64,000 bases of DNA from Aeromicrobium erythreum (GTDB lineage: Bacteria; Actinomycetota; Actinomycetes; Propionibacteriales; Nocardioidaceae): contig NZ_CP011502.1 of the NCBI RefSeq assembly GCF_001509405.1, positions 186,001 to 250,000 of the forward strand, given 5' to 3'. Positions 28,040-36,357 of this stretch are shown piece by piece. A program made the position numbers and the translations under genes. The notes beneath the pieces are model-generated. The model ran no database searches and was not told the DNA's origin. It was given only the letters and a program-made list of their open reading frames with translations. Numbering within the stretch: position 1 is the first letter of the stretch; each line of letters starts with the position of its first letter.

Positions 28040-31000
28040 ATGAGGCTCGGATCTCGACGGACGACCGCCGCGGTCGCTGCAGGTGTGTTGGCGGTGGCCG
28101 GCCTGGTGGTCGTGGCGGCCCCCAGCCAGGCGGCGCTGCCGACCAGCGGCGACCGGATCGCGCACTGGTCGGCGGTGGCTGACTCCGAAGGGGGAAGCAG
28201 CGTCGTCCAGCGCGCCGACATCCCCGCGCCGTCGGGCCAGCGCTTCACCGAGGTCCTGCCCGTCACGAACGTGGACAACGTCGTGGCGCTGACGGACCGT
28301 CAGGAGGTGCACTTCTACGGGTCGTCGAACCTGCAGGTGCCTGCCGGTCTCGACGGGTCGACGGTCCGTGACGTCGACGTCAGCGGGCCGGTCCTCGGCG
28401 TCGTGACGGCGAGCGGCGACGTGACGACGTGGAACCGGTTCGGGGGCGACCAGCCCGCACCGCAGCCGCCCGCTGACCTGTGCCCGGCGACCCAGCTCTC
28501 GGTCGGCGGCACCGTCGACTTCGCGGTGGTGCGTTGCGAGGACGGTTCGGTCGAGGCCTTCGGCCGCAGCGGCGTGCGGTGGAGCGTGCCCGCCGGCCTG
28601 CCCGAGGTCACCGAGGTCCGGGGCGGCTTCCTGTCCGGTGCGGCCGGACCGATCGTCCGCGTGCTGACGAAGGACCAGAAGGTGCTGCAGTGGGCACCGT
28701 CCAGCTCGACCGCACCCGTCACGGCGTCGGAGAACCCGGTGACCCAGGGCAAGCAGGTGGCGAGCCTGACGACGGCCACCGCGCTGACGACGTCGGGCGC
28801 CTTCCTCGACCTCGGGATCAACGACCAGCTGGCCCCGACCCGTCCCGTGCGACGCGGCGGTGCCACTCCGGCGCTGCTGGCCAAGCCGCTCGCGCACGTC
28901 GCCGTCGCCGACACCGGCGCCGGCCAGTACCTCACGCGCGACGGGGAGTTCGACGGCTGGAGCCCCGACACCGGCGTCATGATCGAGCTGCGCAAGCTCC
29001 CGACTCGGCTGTCGGGGGCGAACCTCGTGTCTGTCGGCACGGCCTCCGGCCACAGCGCGGTCATCGTCGCCGACACGGCGGCCCCTGCGGGCCCGAAGGT
29101 CACGGCGCCGTCCCAGGTCTCCGGTGCCACAAACGGCGCCGCGCGTCCCGGTGACACGCTCACGGGCAAGGCTGCGACCTTCGACCCGGCCTCCGACGAC
29201 GTGACCACCCAGTGGCTCGTCGACGGCAAGCCGGTCGCCGGGACGCAGGACCAGCCGACGTTCGCGGTGACCTCGGCCCAGGTGGGCAGCACGATCGCCT
29301 TCCGCACCAGCGCCGCCTTCCCGGACGCCGGCGACCCCCTGGTCTCGGACTCCTCGACGATCAGCGTGGTGAAGGCCGAGGGCCCGAGCGTGGTGAAGGG
29401 GTCGGCGATCGAGGGGTTCGGTGCGCCGGACGTGTCGGTGAAGGGGACGTTCGCGAGCTTCTCGGAGGAGCCGGAGGATCGTGAGGCGTACTGGTTGGTC
29501 GATGAGGAGAAGGTCGCGGGTCAGGGGACGCCGGATGCGAAGGAGCTGTTGCTGACCGAGGACATGGTGGGCAAGAAGGTCCGGTTCGTGACGGTGGGCT
29601 ACTTCGCCGACGACGTGGAGGTGGAGTCGGTCTCGGATCCGTTGACCGTCCGGGTGAAGCTGGCTGAGGTCTCCCCGGCGACGGTGGAGGGGACGCCTGA
29701 GGTGGGTTCGACGTTGAAGGTCGCGAAGCCTGCGGTGTTCAACGACGACTCGGCCGACGTGACGATCTCGCACAAGTGGTACCGCGACTTCGTGACGGTG
29801 GTCGGTGAGGGTGAGACGTACACGCTGACCAAGGACGACGTGGGCTCGACGATCTACTACAGCGCCGAGGCGATCCGTCCGGGTGAGGCGTTCCCGGCGT
29901 ACTCGTTCGACTTCACGGGCATCGGTCCGGTCACGGCGGCCAAGCCGAGCGTGGTGAAGGGGTCGGCGATCGAGGGGTTCGGTGCGCCGGACGTGTCGCT
30001 CAAGGGGACGTTCGCGAGCTTCTCGGAGGAGCCGGAGGATCGTGAGGCGTACTGGCTGGTCGATGAGGAGAAGGTCGCGGGTCAGGGGACGCCGGATGCG
30101 AAGGAGCTGTTGCTGACCGAGGACATGGTGGGCAAGAAGGTCCGGTTCGTGACGGTGGGCTACTTCGCCGACGACGTGGAGGTGGAGTCGGTCTCGGATC
30201 CGTTGACCGTCCGGGTGAAGCTGGCTGAGGTCTCCCCGCCGACGGTCGAGGGGACGCCTGAGGTGGGTTCGACGTTGAAGGTCGCGAAGCCTGCGGTGTT
30301 CAACGACGACTCGCCCGACGTGACGATCTCGCACAAGTGGTACCGCGACTTCGTGACCGTGGTCGGTGAGGGAGACACGTACACGCTGACCAAGGACGAC
30401 GTCGGCTCGACGATCTACTACAGCGCCGAGGCGATCCGTCCGGGTGAGGCGTTCCCGGCCTACTCGTTCGACTTCACGGGCGTCGGCCCGGTCACGAAGG
30501 CCGCGCTCACGATCACGGGGCTGCCCGTCATCGAGGGCGACGCCGTGGTGGGCAAGACGCTCATCGCGTCGCCCGCCCCGTCGAGCGACGACGACGCGAC
30601 GGTCGCGTTCCAGTGGTTCGCCGACGGTCAGCCGATCGACGGTGCGACCGAGAAGACCCTGGTGCTCACCGACGCCCTCGTCGGGAAGCCGGTCACGGTC
30701 CGCCAGACGGTGTCGCGCGACGGCGCGACCGAGCCGGGCGCCAACCTCGCGCAGGCGACGTCGGAGCCGCGCAGCGTGCGCGCCAAGCCGGTCGACCTGA
30801 CGGTCACGAAGCCCGCCACCGTCGAGGGCAAGCGGATCGTCGGCCAGACGGTGACCGGTTCGCCGGCCACGTTCAGCGACCCGGAGGCCAGCGTGACCAG
30901 CTACTGGATGGTCGACGGCAAGCGCACCACGGCGACCGGCACGACCCTCACGCTCACGGCCGAGCACGTCGGAGCCTCGATCCGCTACGTCAGCGTCGCC

Positions 31001-31861
31001 GAACGTGCCGAGGACGACGCCACAGCGGAGTCCGTGAGCGAGGGCCAGGTCGGGCCGGTGCTGGCGCAGGTGGCCGTGAAGACCGCGACGAAGCTGTCGG
31101 GCACGGCGCAGGTCGGCAAGACACTGACGGCCACCCCCGCGACGTTCACCGGTGGTGAGCTGACGGTCGACGGCTCCTGGTGGGCCGACGGGCAGAAGCT
31201 CGACCAGGGCGGACTGAAGCTGCCGCTCACCGCCGATCTCGAGGGCGCGGTGATCACGTTCCGCGCCACGGCGAGCCGCTCGGTCGACGGCATCGACGAG
31301 CAGAAGACGTCGGACGCCTCGAGCCGGAAGGTGGCTGCGGCCGACACGTCGACCCCGCCCACGACCCCGCCGACGACTCCGCCGGGTGGCGGCACCGACC
31401 CGAAGCCTCCGGCGGCCGGCCAGCCGTCGACGGACATCGTGCAGGGCTCGACGACGGTGGAGCGCGGCGACGTGCTCACGCTCCAGCTGAGCCCCAAGCG
31501 TTCCGGCGACAAGGTCGTCGTGATGCTGTTCTCGACCCCCACCAACCTCGGCACCCACACGGTGGCGGCCGACGGCACGGTGCGGGTGCGTATCCCGCAG
31601 GGCGTCGACCTCGGACGACACCGGATCGCCGTGTACGACGCCGCGTCGGGCGCGCTGCTCGCGTGGCAGGCGATCACCGTGGTCGACGGCACGGGCGGCT
31701 CCGGCACAGGGGCTGTCGGCGCCGGTGGCGCGGCGAGCCTCCCGGACACTGGCAGCTCGGTCGACGCGCAGCTCATCGGCCTGGGCGCGGCACTGCTGCT
31801 CGTCGGGGTGGGCGCAATCGGCTACCGCTCCCGTCGCCGCCCTCGGCACCGGGTGGGCTGA
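28040..31861 (+). CDS. Sortase-anchored (LPDTG) surface protein with RCC1-like propeller and Ig-like repeats
   Basis: A 1273-residue exported protein. The signal peptide covers residues 1-32 (...VVVAAPSQAA). Residues of about 35-355 contain repeating short strands that read like RCC1/propeller blades (VALTDRQEVHFYGSS, VVTASGDVTTWNRFG, VVRCEDGSVEAFGRSG, YLTRDGEFDGWSP). Ig-like repeats with a W-x-x-DG pattern follow, including a nearly identical tandem 187-residue duplication. A Thr/Pro linker (PPTTPPTTPPGGG) precedes a last domain. The end has LPDTG (1234-1238), a hydrophobic segment and an Arg-rich tail, which is a sortase substrate signal. The sortase itself is not in the window. It probably binds a polymer or surface; the ligand is unknown. 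Confidence 0.87.
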   Translation: MRLGSRRTTAAVAAGVLAVAGLVVVAAPSQAALPTSGDRIAHWSAVADSEGGSSVVQRADIPAPSGQRFTEVLPVTNVDNVVALTDRQEVHFYGSSNLQVPAGLDGSTVRDVDVSGPVLGVVTASGDVTTWNRFGGDQPAPQPPADLCPATQLSVGGTVDFAVVRCEDGSVEAFGRSGVRWSVPAGLPEVTEVRGGFLSGAAGPIVRVLTKDQKVLQWAPSSSTAPVTASENPVTQGKQVASLTTATALTTSGAFLDLGINDQLAPTRPVRRGGATPALLAKPLAHVAVADTGAGQYLTRDGEFDGWSPDTGVMIELRKLPTRLSGANLVSVGTASGHSAVIVADTAAPAGPKVTAPSQVSGATNGAARPGDTLTGKAATFDPASDDVTTQWLVDGKPVAGTQDQPTFAVTSAQVGSTIAFRTSAAFPDAGDPLVSDSSTISVVKAEGPSVVKGSAIEGFGAPDVSVKGTFASFSEEPEDREAYWLVDEEKVAGQGTPDAKELLLTEDMVGKKVRFVTVGYFADDVEVESVSDPLTVRVKLAEVSPATVEGTPEVGSTLKVAKPAVFNDDSADVTISHKWYRDFVTVVGEGETYTLTKDDVGSTIYYSAEAIRPGEAFPAYSFDFTGIGPVTAAKPSVVKGSAIEGFGAPDVSLKGTFASFSEEPEDREAYWLVDEEKVAGQGTPDAKELLLTEDMVGKKVRFVTVGYFADDVEVESVSDPLTVRVKLAEVSPPTVEGTPEVGSTLKVAKPAVFNDDSPDVTISHKWYRDFVTVVGEGDTYTLTKDDVGSTIYYSAEAIRPGEAFPAYSFDFTGVGPVTKAALTITGLPVIEGDAVVGKTLIASPAPSSDDDATVAFQWFADGQPIDGATEKTLVLTDALVGKPVTVRQTVSRDGATEPGANLAQATSEPRSVRAKPVDLTVTKPATVEGKRIVGQTVTGSPATFSDPEASVTSYWMVDGKRTTATGTTLTLTAEHVGASIRYVSVAERAEDDATAESVSEGQVGPVLAQVAVKTATKLSGTAQVGKTLTATPATFTGGELTVDGSWWADGQKLDQGGLKLPLTADLEGAVITFRATASRSVDGIDEQKTSDASSRKVAAADTSTPPTTPPTTPPGGGTDPKPPAAGQPSTDIVQGSTTVERGDVLTLQLSPKRSGDKVVVMLFSTPTNLGTHTVAADGTVRVRIPQGVDLGRHRIAVYDAASGALLAWQAITVVDGTGGSGTGAVGAGGAASLPDTGSSVDAQLIGLGAALLLVGVGAIGYRSRRRPRHRVG
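29384..30505 (+). repeat. Tandem duplication, 561-base unit, inside the LPDTG protein gene
   Basis: Two adjacent units (29384-29944 and 29945-30505) are nearly identical at DNA level, with only scattered single-base differences and an exact in-frame offset of 561 bases (187 codons). Each unit encodes two Ig-like modules, starting PSVVKGSAIEGFGAPDVS and ending near YSFDFTG. Conservation of silent positions indicates a recent duplication or ongoing gene conversion. Confidence 0.92.
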
Positions 31862-31869
31862 CGTAGGAC

Positions 31870-31911
31870 GCAGGGGTGGGGTGGTGGGCCGGACGGTCCG
31901 CCGCCCCCTGC
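31870..31911 (+). terminator. Terminator-like hairpin after the LPDTG protein gene
   Basis: GCAGGGG at 31870 pairs with CCCCTGC ending at 31911. An inner stem, GGTGGTGGGCC with GGTCCGCCGCC, uses G-U pairs around a GGAC loop. A few unpaired bases bulge on the left arm. It starts 8 bases past the stop codon. Confidence 0.55.
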
Positions 31912-31923
31912 CTTCGTGAGGAC

Positions 31924-31941
31924 TTGTCACCGTCACACGAG
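31924..31941. promoter_or_regulatory. Half-site of the shared palindrome
   Basis: A perfect left half TTGTCAC lies here, followed by CGTC, but the right half (ACACGAG) does not match GTGACAA. It precedes the signal-less paralogue at 31955 by about 14 bases. It may be a decayed operator, in keeping with the decayed gene behind it. Confidence 0.3.
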
Positions 31942-31954
31942 AGGGTTGCTGTGA

Positions 31955-32557
31955 GTGGCCGTGCCGGTGGCGTCGGCGAGCGTCGCCGTCCCAGGCTGGT
32001 CCCAGAGCCATGAGGTAGCCGTGGGAGGAAGCGACTCAGGGTCCGACCACCCTGTCACCGCGACGAGCATCGCGTCGCCACAGTGGGTGTACGAGACGCA
32101 GAGTGGTTCCTCCCTGAGCACCGGGTGCTCCAGCACCCGGCTCGACCTGACGGTCCGGTCGGGCGCGAGCTCCAGTGCGTTCGTCGTCGTGCCAGGCGGG
32201 TCGAGCACCGGGTGCAGCGGCCCGCTGAGCGTCATCAGCCATGTCCACGTCGGCACGTGGCAGCTCGACCTCACGGGGCCCGCGACGGCAGGTGGTGCCG
32301 ACGTCGTCGACGGCGTGCTGCGGCAGGTGCGCATCGACCAGGCGAACGCGGCCTGCCGGTTCTCGGTCGTCGGCGAGGCTCGTGTGCGGTTCCACGAGAC
32401 GACACAGCGACTCGAGGTCGTCGAGACAGGACGCTCTGGGCGCCTGCGTCAGAGCGGTGTCGTCGGATGCCTGGGGCAGATCCGCGAGGGTGGGGCGGTC
32501 GACTGGAAGGTCACCTTCGACCTCGCGTCGCCGGACGGTGCCGTCACGGTGAGGTGA
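31955..32557 (+). pseudogene. Four-cysteine exported-protein paralogue without signal peptide (probable relic)
   Basis: A 200-residue frame that ends with the hallmark of the neighbouring family: GPATAGGADVVDGVLRQV, NAACRFSV, VVGCLGQI and a final SPDGAVTVR. It keeps all four family cysteines. A stop codon (31952-31954) lies directly ahead of the only start, GTG at 31955. The product then begins VPVASASVAVPGWSQ with no basic residues or hydrophobic core for export. The upstream sequence therefore seems truncated or frameshifted relative to the copies at 34103-37745. It could still be expressed in the cytosol, but I consider it a relic. Confidence 0.6.
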
Positions 32558-32667
32558 AGGCATCGGGCCGGCTCGACCGCGAGCAAAGAGATCGAAGAGG
32601 ATCTCGTTCGTACCTCGTCGTCACAACGGCGGTCCGCCTCGGGTCAGAGTCTTGTGCCTGTGCCGAT

Positions 32668-33807
32668 CTATGGTGCTGAGGTCGGCATGGCGAACGGCTC
32701 GGGGATGACGACGATCTTCTTGTTCGGCATGTCGAGGTCCCTGACAGGACATGCTTCGTCGGGTTTCGTGACACCCGGAGGCACTGGGAGGCTTCGGCCT
32801 TGCTCGTCCTGGAACGTGCACCCTCCCGCCGCTCCGATACGCACGGAGACCGGATTGCCCGCTCCTGAGATCGCGGACGTGAGAAGAGGAGCTACATCGT
32901 CGCCCGTGCTGGTCCGGCATCCTCTGAACGACGCGATGTCCACCGATCCGGAGAGGGTCCCGCCGTAGAGACCGTACTGGTACTCGGTCGGATCGAACTC
33001 TGCCTCCAGTTTCGTAAGGCCCTTGCTGGTGTCCCAGTCATCGGGTGTGATGACGGACAGTGGCTTGGACGACACGGTCAGTCGCGAGCGGGTTCCCGTA
33101 GAGCATCGATCGATCAAGCGAACGTCCGAACCGTCGACCTTGAGCGATTTGACTGACACGTCGATGTTGTCCTCCAGGGTCGCCGGGTAGACGGTGTGTT
33201 CCGTCGTGTTCCCTGGCCCGATCCGCTTGATCACGTCGTGTGGACGAAAGACAAGAGGACGCGGCAGACCTTTCGCGTCTCGCTTCTGACGTACTTGGAG
33301 CGTGACCTCTGTGGGAATGGAACCGAAGGCCACGGTCCGAACGACGATCTCGGGAGAATCCCCGTAGTTGTCGGGGGAGCCGTCCGGCGACACGAAGAAG
33401 GCCTGGACCTTGTACCAGTACTCGTTCTGGATCCCTTCGTCCGGTCGGGGTTCCGAGGAGAGGTCGATACTCGTCGCCATCATCGAGATGGGGATCCTCG
33501 CCCACTGCTTGGCCGGCACAGACCCAGCCAGTCCTACTTGGGGAAAGTTCAACCACGTGTAGTCGTTCACGAAGTTTGGTCCGGTGAAGTCGCAGCCGAG
33601 ACTTGGCGTATTCGTTCCTTCCCCCTTGATGTCTGTCGCGCAGGGAAGGAACGGAAGCCCCGGGAACCTGCCCTTGCCGTCGCTGTCGTCCGACCAGGCC
33701 GAGGCGGACATCGCGAAACCGAGAATGACCGTGCACGCGGTGAGGATCGCGACTCGTCGCCAGGGGCCCATGAACCAACCGTGAGGCCCGCAGCGTTCGA
33801 GCGTCAA
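32668..33807 (-). CDS. Exported protein, distant relative of the 34921 product
   Basis: A 379-residue protein with a signal peptide (RRVAILTACTVILGFAMSASA). The C-terminal part shares a pattern with the protein at 34921: V-K-S-L-K-V-x-G...C, then GGTLSGSVDIASFRGC and APLLTSAISGAGNPVSVRI, against GGELVGTYTIGKFENC and TPLINSLVPGSGNTVDITV. The TTG start at 33807 is chosen because GAGGGG lies just upstream; ATG at 33771 would also give a signal peptide. Base composition looks less GC-rich than the surroundings. It is transcribed away from 34103 across two palindromic sites. Function unknown. Confidence 0.7.
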   Translation of the reverse strand: MTLERCGPHGWFMGPWRRVAILTACTVILGFAMSASAWSDDSDGKGRFPGLPFLPCATDIKGEGTNTPSLGCDFTGPNFVNDYTWLNFPQVGLAGSVPAKQWARIPISMMATSIDLSSEPRPDEGIQNEYWYKVQAFFVSPDGSPDNYGDSPEIVVRTVAFGSIPTEVTLQVRQKRDAKGLPRPLVFRPHDVIKRIGPGNTTEHTVYPATLEDNIDVSVKSLKVDGSDVRLIDRCSTGTRSRLTVSSKPLSVITPDDWDTSKGLTKLEAEFDPTEYQYGLYGGTLSGSVDIASFRGCRTSTGDDVAPLLTSAISGAGNPVSVRIGAAGGCTFQDEQGRSLPVPPGVTKPDEACPVRDLDMPNKKIVVIPEPFAMPTSAP

Positions 33808-33843
33808 GGATCCCCTCGGCGACCTTCAGATCTCGGGAAACCG

Positions 33844-33861
33844 TTGTTACGTGCGTGACAA
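33844..33861. promoter_or_regulatory. Palindromic operator candidate, site D
   Basis: TTGTTAC-GTGC-GTGACAA lies 37 bases upstream of the TTG start at 33807, in the 295-base divergent region 33808-34102. The right flank reads GTGACAAGTTTCC, the complement of the GGAAACTTGTCAC context of site A. That supports a common binding protein. Confidence 0.72.
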
Positions 33862-33966
33862 GTTTCCGTGATGCGAGGACCACCAGGATCGACCGCGCAA
33901 AGCTTTCGCGTTCGGATCGTGCCGATCGACGCGCGCCGCCCCGCTCTCGCGGAGGTCGCCCATGCG

Positions 33967-33984
33967 TTGTCACCTGCATGACAG
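33967..33984. promoter_or_regulatory. Palindromic operator candidate, site E
   Basis: TTGTCAC-CTGC-ATGACAG is a slightly weaker match 119 bases ahead of the ATG at 34103. Together with site D it makes two copies 123 bases apart in one divergent promoter region, a layout that allows cooperative or looped binding. I see no other element in this gap beyond the AAGGAAC ribosome site before 34103. Confidence 0.68.
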
Positions 33985-34102
33985 TTTTTCGCGGTGTTGC
34001 GTGCCGCCGAGCTCGGAAGGCTTGCCAAATGTTCGTGGCACCGTGCGTACTGACGTCGTGACCGCGGTCACAAGACCTCATCGGCAGATCGGAAGGAACA
34101 CC

Positions 34103-34738
34103 ATGAAGATCAAGCACGCAGCCATCGGCACCGCCGCTCTCGCCCTGGCGGGTGTCGCGGCGGCTGGTCCGGCGCTCGCCACGGGCAACTCCTACACCGT
34201 CGCGGTCGGCGGCAGCTCCGCCGCTGGCACGCACAACATCACCGCCGCGTCGACGGGATCGCTCAGCTTCGCCGTCCCGACGCTCAGCATGGGCTGCACC
34301 AGCGCGGCCGTCCCGTCCTCGCCCGCGTCGACGGTGTCCTCGGGCACCGGCGTGGTCGACATCGCCGCGATCAACAAGATCAACTTCAGCGGCTGCACGG
34401 GCCCCGGCGGAAGCCTCACGGTCACCACCAGCGGGTCGTGGAAGCTGCACGGCACGAGCGCCGCCACCAGCGGCTCGTCCGACGTCGTGAGCGGCCACGT
34501 GGAGAACATCACTGCCGTCGTCTCGAACGCCGTCTGCCGGTTCACCGTCACCGGCTCCGCCACCGGCAGCTTCAACGAGGCCAACCAGCAGCTCAACGTC
34601 AACGAGACCGGCTTCACGGGCAACCTGAAGGTCTCGAACGTGACCGGCTGCCTCGGCCAGGTGCAGAACGGTCAGTCCGCGAACTTCACCGGCAACTTCC
34701 AGGTGACGTCGCCCGACGGCGCCATCAACGTCAGCTGA
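34103..34738 (+). CDS. Small exported four-cysteine protein (family copy 1)
   Basis: A 211-residue protein with a clean signal peptide (KIKHAAIGTAALALAGVAAA, likely cut after PALA). The mature part begins TGNSYTVAVGGSSAAGTHN and is rich in Ser/Thr/Gly with beta-strand spacing. Four cysteines (SMGC, FSGC, NAVCRFTV, VTGCLGQV) could make two disulfides. Shared motifs are ATSGSSDVVSGHV, FNEANQQLNV and a C-terminal TSPDGAINVS. I do not recognise a named domain. It appears to be its own transcription unit, with operator candidates upstream and a hairpin downstream. An extracellular lipid- or surface-binding role near mce genes is only a guess. Confidence 0.85.
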   Translation: MKIKHAAIGTAALALAGVAAAGPALATGNSYTVAVGGSSAAGTHNITAASTGSLSFAVPTLSMGCTSAAVPSSPASTVSSGTGVVDIAAINKINFSGCTGPGGSLTVTTSGSWKLHGTSAATSGSSDVVSGHVENITAVVSNAVCRFTVTGSATGSFNEANQQLNVNETGFTGNLKVSNVTGCLGQVQNGQSANFTGNFQVTSPDGAINVS

Positions 34739-34762
34739 ACCTGACGGACTCGCCAGGGACGT

Positions 34763-34795
34763 CGGGTGGGGTCGAGCAAACCTCGGCCCCACCCG
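34763..34795 (+). terminator. Terminator-like hairpin after copy 1
   Basis: CGGGTGGGG pairs with CCCCACCCG. An internal TC/GG mismatch and a short GAG/CTC stem surround the AAAC loop. It begins 25 bases after the stop at 34738. Confidence 0.65.
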
Positions 34796-34920
34796 CATCC
34801 CCACGGGGCGTGGAGCACGCGCTCGACGCCTCCCACCAGCACCTCCGAGAACTCACGGCTCGACCTTCGCGTCGCGGTCCGCGCAGCGGTCCAGGGGCGC
34901 CCACCTCCCAAGGAGCACAC

Positions 34921-35556
34921 ATGACCACCACCCCCACCGCCCGTTGGCGCAAGCGCGCTGCCGTGGCAGCCACCGGCGCTGCCGTCGCCCTCGTCCCCCT
35001 GGCGGCACACGCCGCAACGATCGTCACCATCAACTACGACGCCCAGGGCACGTCGCACATCGCGAAGACGAACTCCGACGTCGCGCTCGGCCCCACCACG
35101 CTGCGCACCGACCTCGACATCGACACCGGTGACTTCACCGGCTCGCTGCCTCTGCCCGGCACCTCGACCGAGTTCAAGATCGCCGGGTTCCTGCCCGTCA
35201 AGGCGAACGTCGACTTCGTCGAGGCCGCTCCGTTGACGGGCAACATCAACCTGACGCAGACGCAGGCGCAGGTCAGCTCCACCGCGACCTACTACGTGAA
35301 GCTGTCGAACATCAAGGTCGCCGGCTTCCCGACGTTCGCAGGTTCGAAGTGCCAGACCAAGGTGCCCGTCACCATTCCCGTCGGCACGCGCCCGGACGAG
35401 GGCTTCGACCTCATCAACGGCGGCGAGCTCGTCGGCACCTACACGATCGGCAAGTTCGAGAACTGCGGCATCAACACCCCGCTGATCAACAGCCTGGTGC
35501 CCGGCTCGGGCAACACCGTCGACATCACGGTGACGAACGGCGTCATCGCGGAGTAG
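34921..35556 (+). CDS. Small exported protein with GSGN motif
   Basis: A 211-residue protein with a signal peptide (RWRKRAAVAATGAAVALVPL, likely cut after AHA). The mature part starts ATIVTINYDAQGTSHIAKTN and has regular beta-type alternation (ALGPTTLRTDLDIDTGDFTG, SLPLPGTSTEFKIAGFLPV). It has two cysteines (GSKCQT and FENCGIN) and the closing pattern PLINSLVPGSGNTVDITV. Similar proteins of unknown function occur in other actinobacteria, as far as I recall. It lies between two copies of the four-cysteine family and has its own strong terminator, so it is probably expressed alone but regulated with its neighbours. Confidence 0.83.
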   Translation: MTTTPTARWRKRAAVAATGAAVALVPLAAHAATIVTINYDAQGTSHIAKTNSDVALGPTTLRTDLDIDTGDFTGSLPLPGTSTEFKIAGFLPVKANVDFVEAAPLTGNINLTQTQAQVSSTATYYVKLSNIKVAGFPTFAGSKCQTKVPVTIPVGTRPDEGFDLINGGELVGTYTIGKFENCGINTPLINSLVPGSGNTVDITVTNGVIAE

Positions 35557-35572
35557 TCGCGCTTCGTCCAGA

Positions 35573-35604
35573 TCGGCCCCGCGTCACGTCCGACGCGGGG
35601 CCGA
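35573..35604 (+). terminator. Strong terminator hairpin
   Basis: A perfect 13-bp stem (TCGGCCCCGCGTC and its complement) around the loop ACGTCC, 17 bases after the stop at 35556. It separates this gene from the three tandem family copies that follow. Confidence 0.85.
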
Positions 35605-35638
35605 CCTGCTCCGGAACTGCTCGAGAAGGAGAGTCCTC

Positions 35639-36286
35639 ATGGCCGTCCCACGCACCGCACGCCGCACCATCCTGGCTGTTGCCGCCGCCCTCGCCCTCTC
35701 CGTCGGGTTCTGCCCGGCAACTGCGGCGGGGAACAGCGTCACCGTCGCTGTTGGCGGGTCCAGCGCCGAGGGGTCGCACGCGGTCACCGCTGCGTCGACC
35801 CGCGTCGAGATGGCGACGCAGACCTTCAGATGGACATGCCAACAAGCACAAGTTCCGGCGAGTCCGGTGTCCGAGATCAGCTCCGGCACCTCCGTGTTGG
35901 ACGTGCTGACCGTGCGTGCCATGGCGTTCGTGGGGTGCTCGTGGCCGGGCGGCACGATGCCGACTGCACTGATCTCTCCCGCGACCTTCCGGGTCACGGG
36001 GCCGGCTACGTCGGGGAGCAGTGATGTCGTTCACGGCCGCGTCGAGGGTTTTGCAATCAAGGGCAGCTACTCCATCTGCGACTTCACGGCCACCGGTTCT
36101 GTCAGAGCGTCGCTCAATGAGAGCACACAAAAGCTGACGATCGAAGAGTCCGACTTCACGGGGAACCTGCGCATCTCCCAGGTCCGGGGCTGTCTGCAAC
36201 TGGTGCAGGTGGGCCAGGCGATGAACCTCAGCATGACCCTGCAGCTCACCTCGCCCGACGGCGCCATCAACATCAGCGGTTCCTGA
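35639..36286 (+). CDS. Small exported four-cysteine protein (family copy 2)
   Basis: A 215-residue paralogue of the 34103 product. The signal peptide is RRTILAVAAALALSVGFC and is followed by GNSVTVAVGGSSAEGSHAVT. The four family cysteines are in FRWTCQQ, FVGCSWPGG, SICDFTATG and VRGCLQLV; an extra Cys lies in the signal peptide. It shares GPATSGSSDVVHGRVE, LNESTQKLTI and LTSPDGAINISGS almost word for word with copy 3, so the two diverged recently. ATG follows GAAGGAGAGTCCTC. Codon choice is somewhat less GC-biased than in the mce genes. Confidence 0.85.
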   Translation: MAVPRTARRTILAVAAALALSVGFCPATAAGNSVTVAVGGSSAEGSHAVTAASTRVEMATQTFRWTCQQAQVPASPVSEISSGTSVLDVLTVRAMAFVGCSWPGGTMPTALISPATFRVTGPATSGSSDVVHGRVEGFAIKGSYSICDFTATGSVRASLNESTQKLTIEESDFTGNLRISQVRGCLQLVQVGQAMNLSMTLQLTSPDGAINISGS

Positions 36287-36357
36287 GACCGACCGGCTGC
36301 TCGGAACCGCGGAACCGCGAACCAACTCTCGCCATCACTCTCGATCCAGGAGGACTC

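Noticed and set aside
29384..30505. Possible CRISPR array or insertion sequence because of repeated DNA
   Set aside because: There are only two long in-frame units that encode protein modules; there are no short regular repeats with spacers and no transposase.
31924..31941. Seventh full copy of the shared palindrome
   Set aside because: Only the left half matches; the right half has no symmetry with it, so it is listed as a half-site with low confidence.
27593..32011. A 1472-residue open frame on the minus strand
   Set aside because: It is antisense to the LPDTG protein gene, is rich in Arg/His/Leu with no domain, and reflects high-GC codon bias of the opposite strand.
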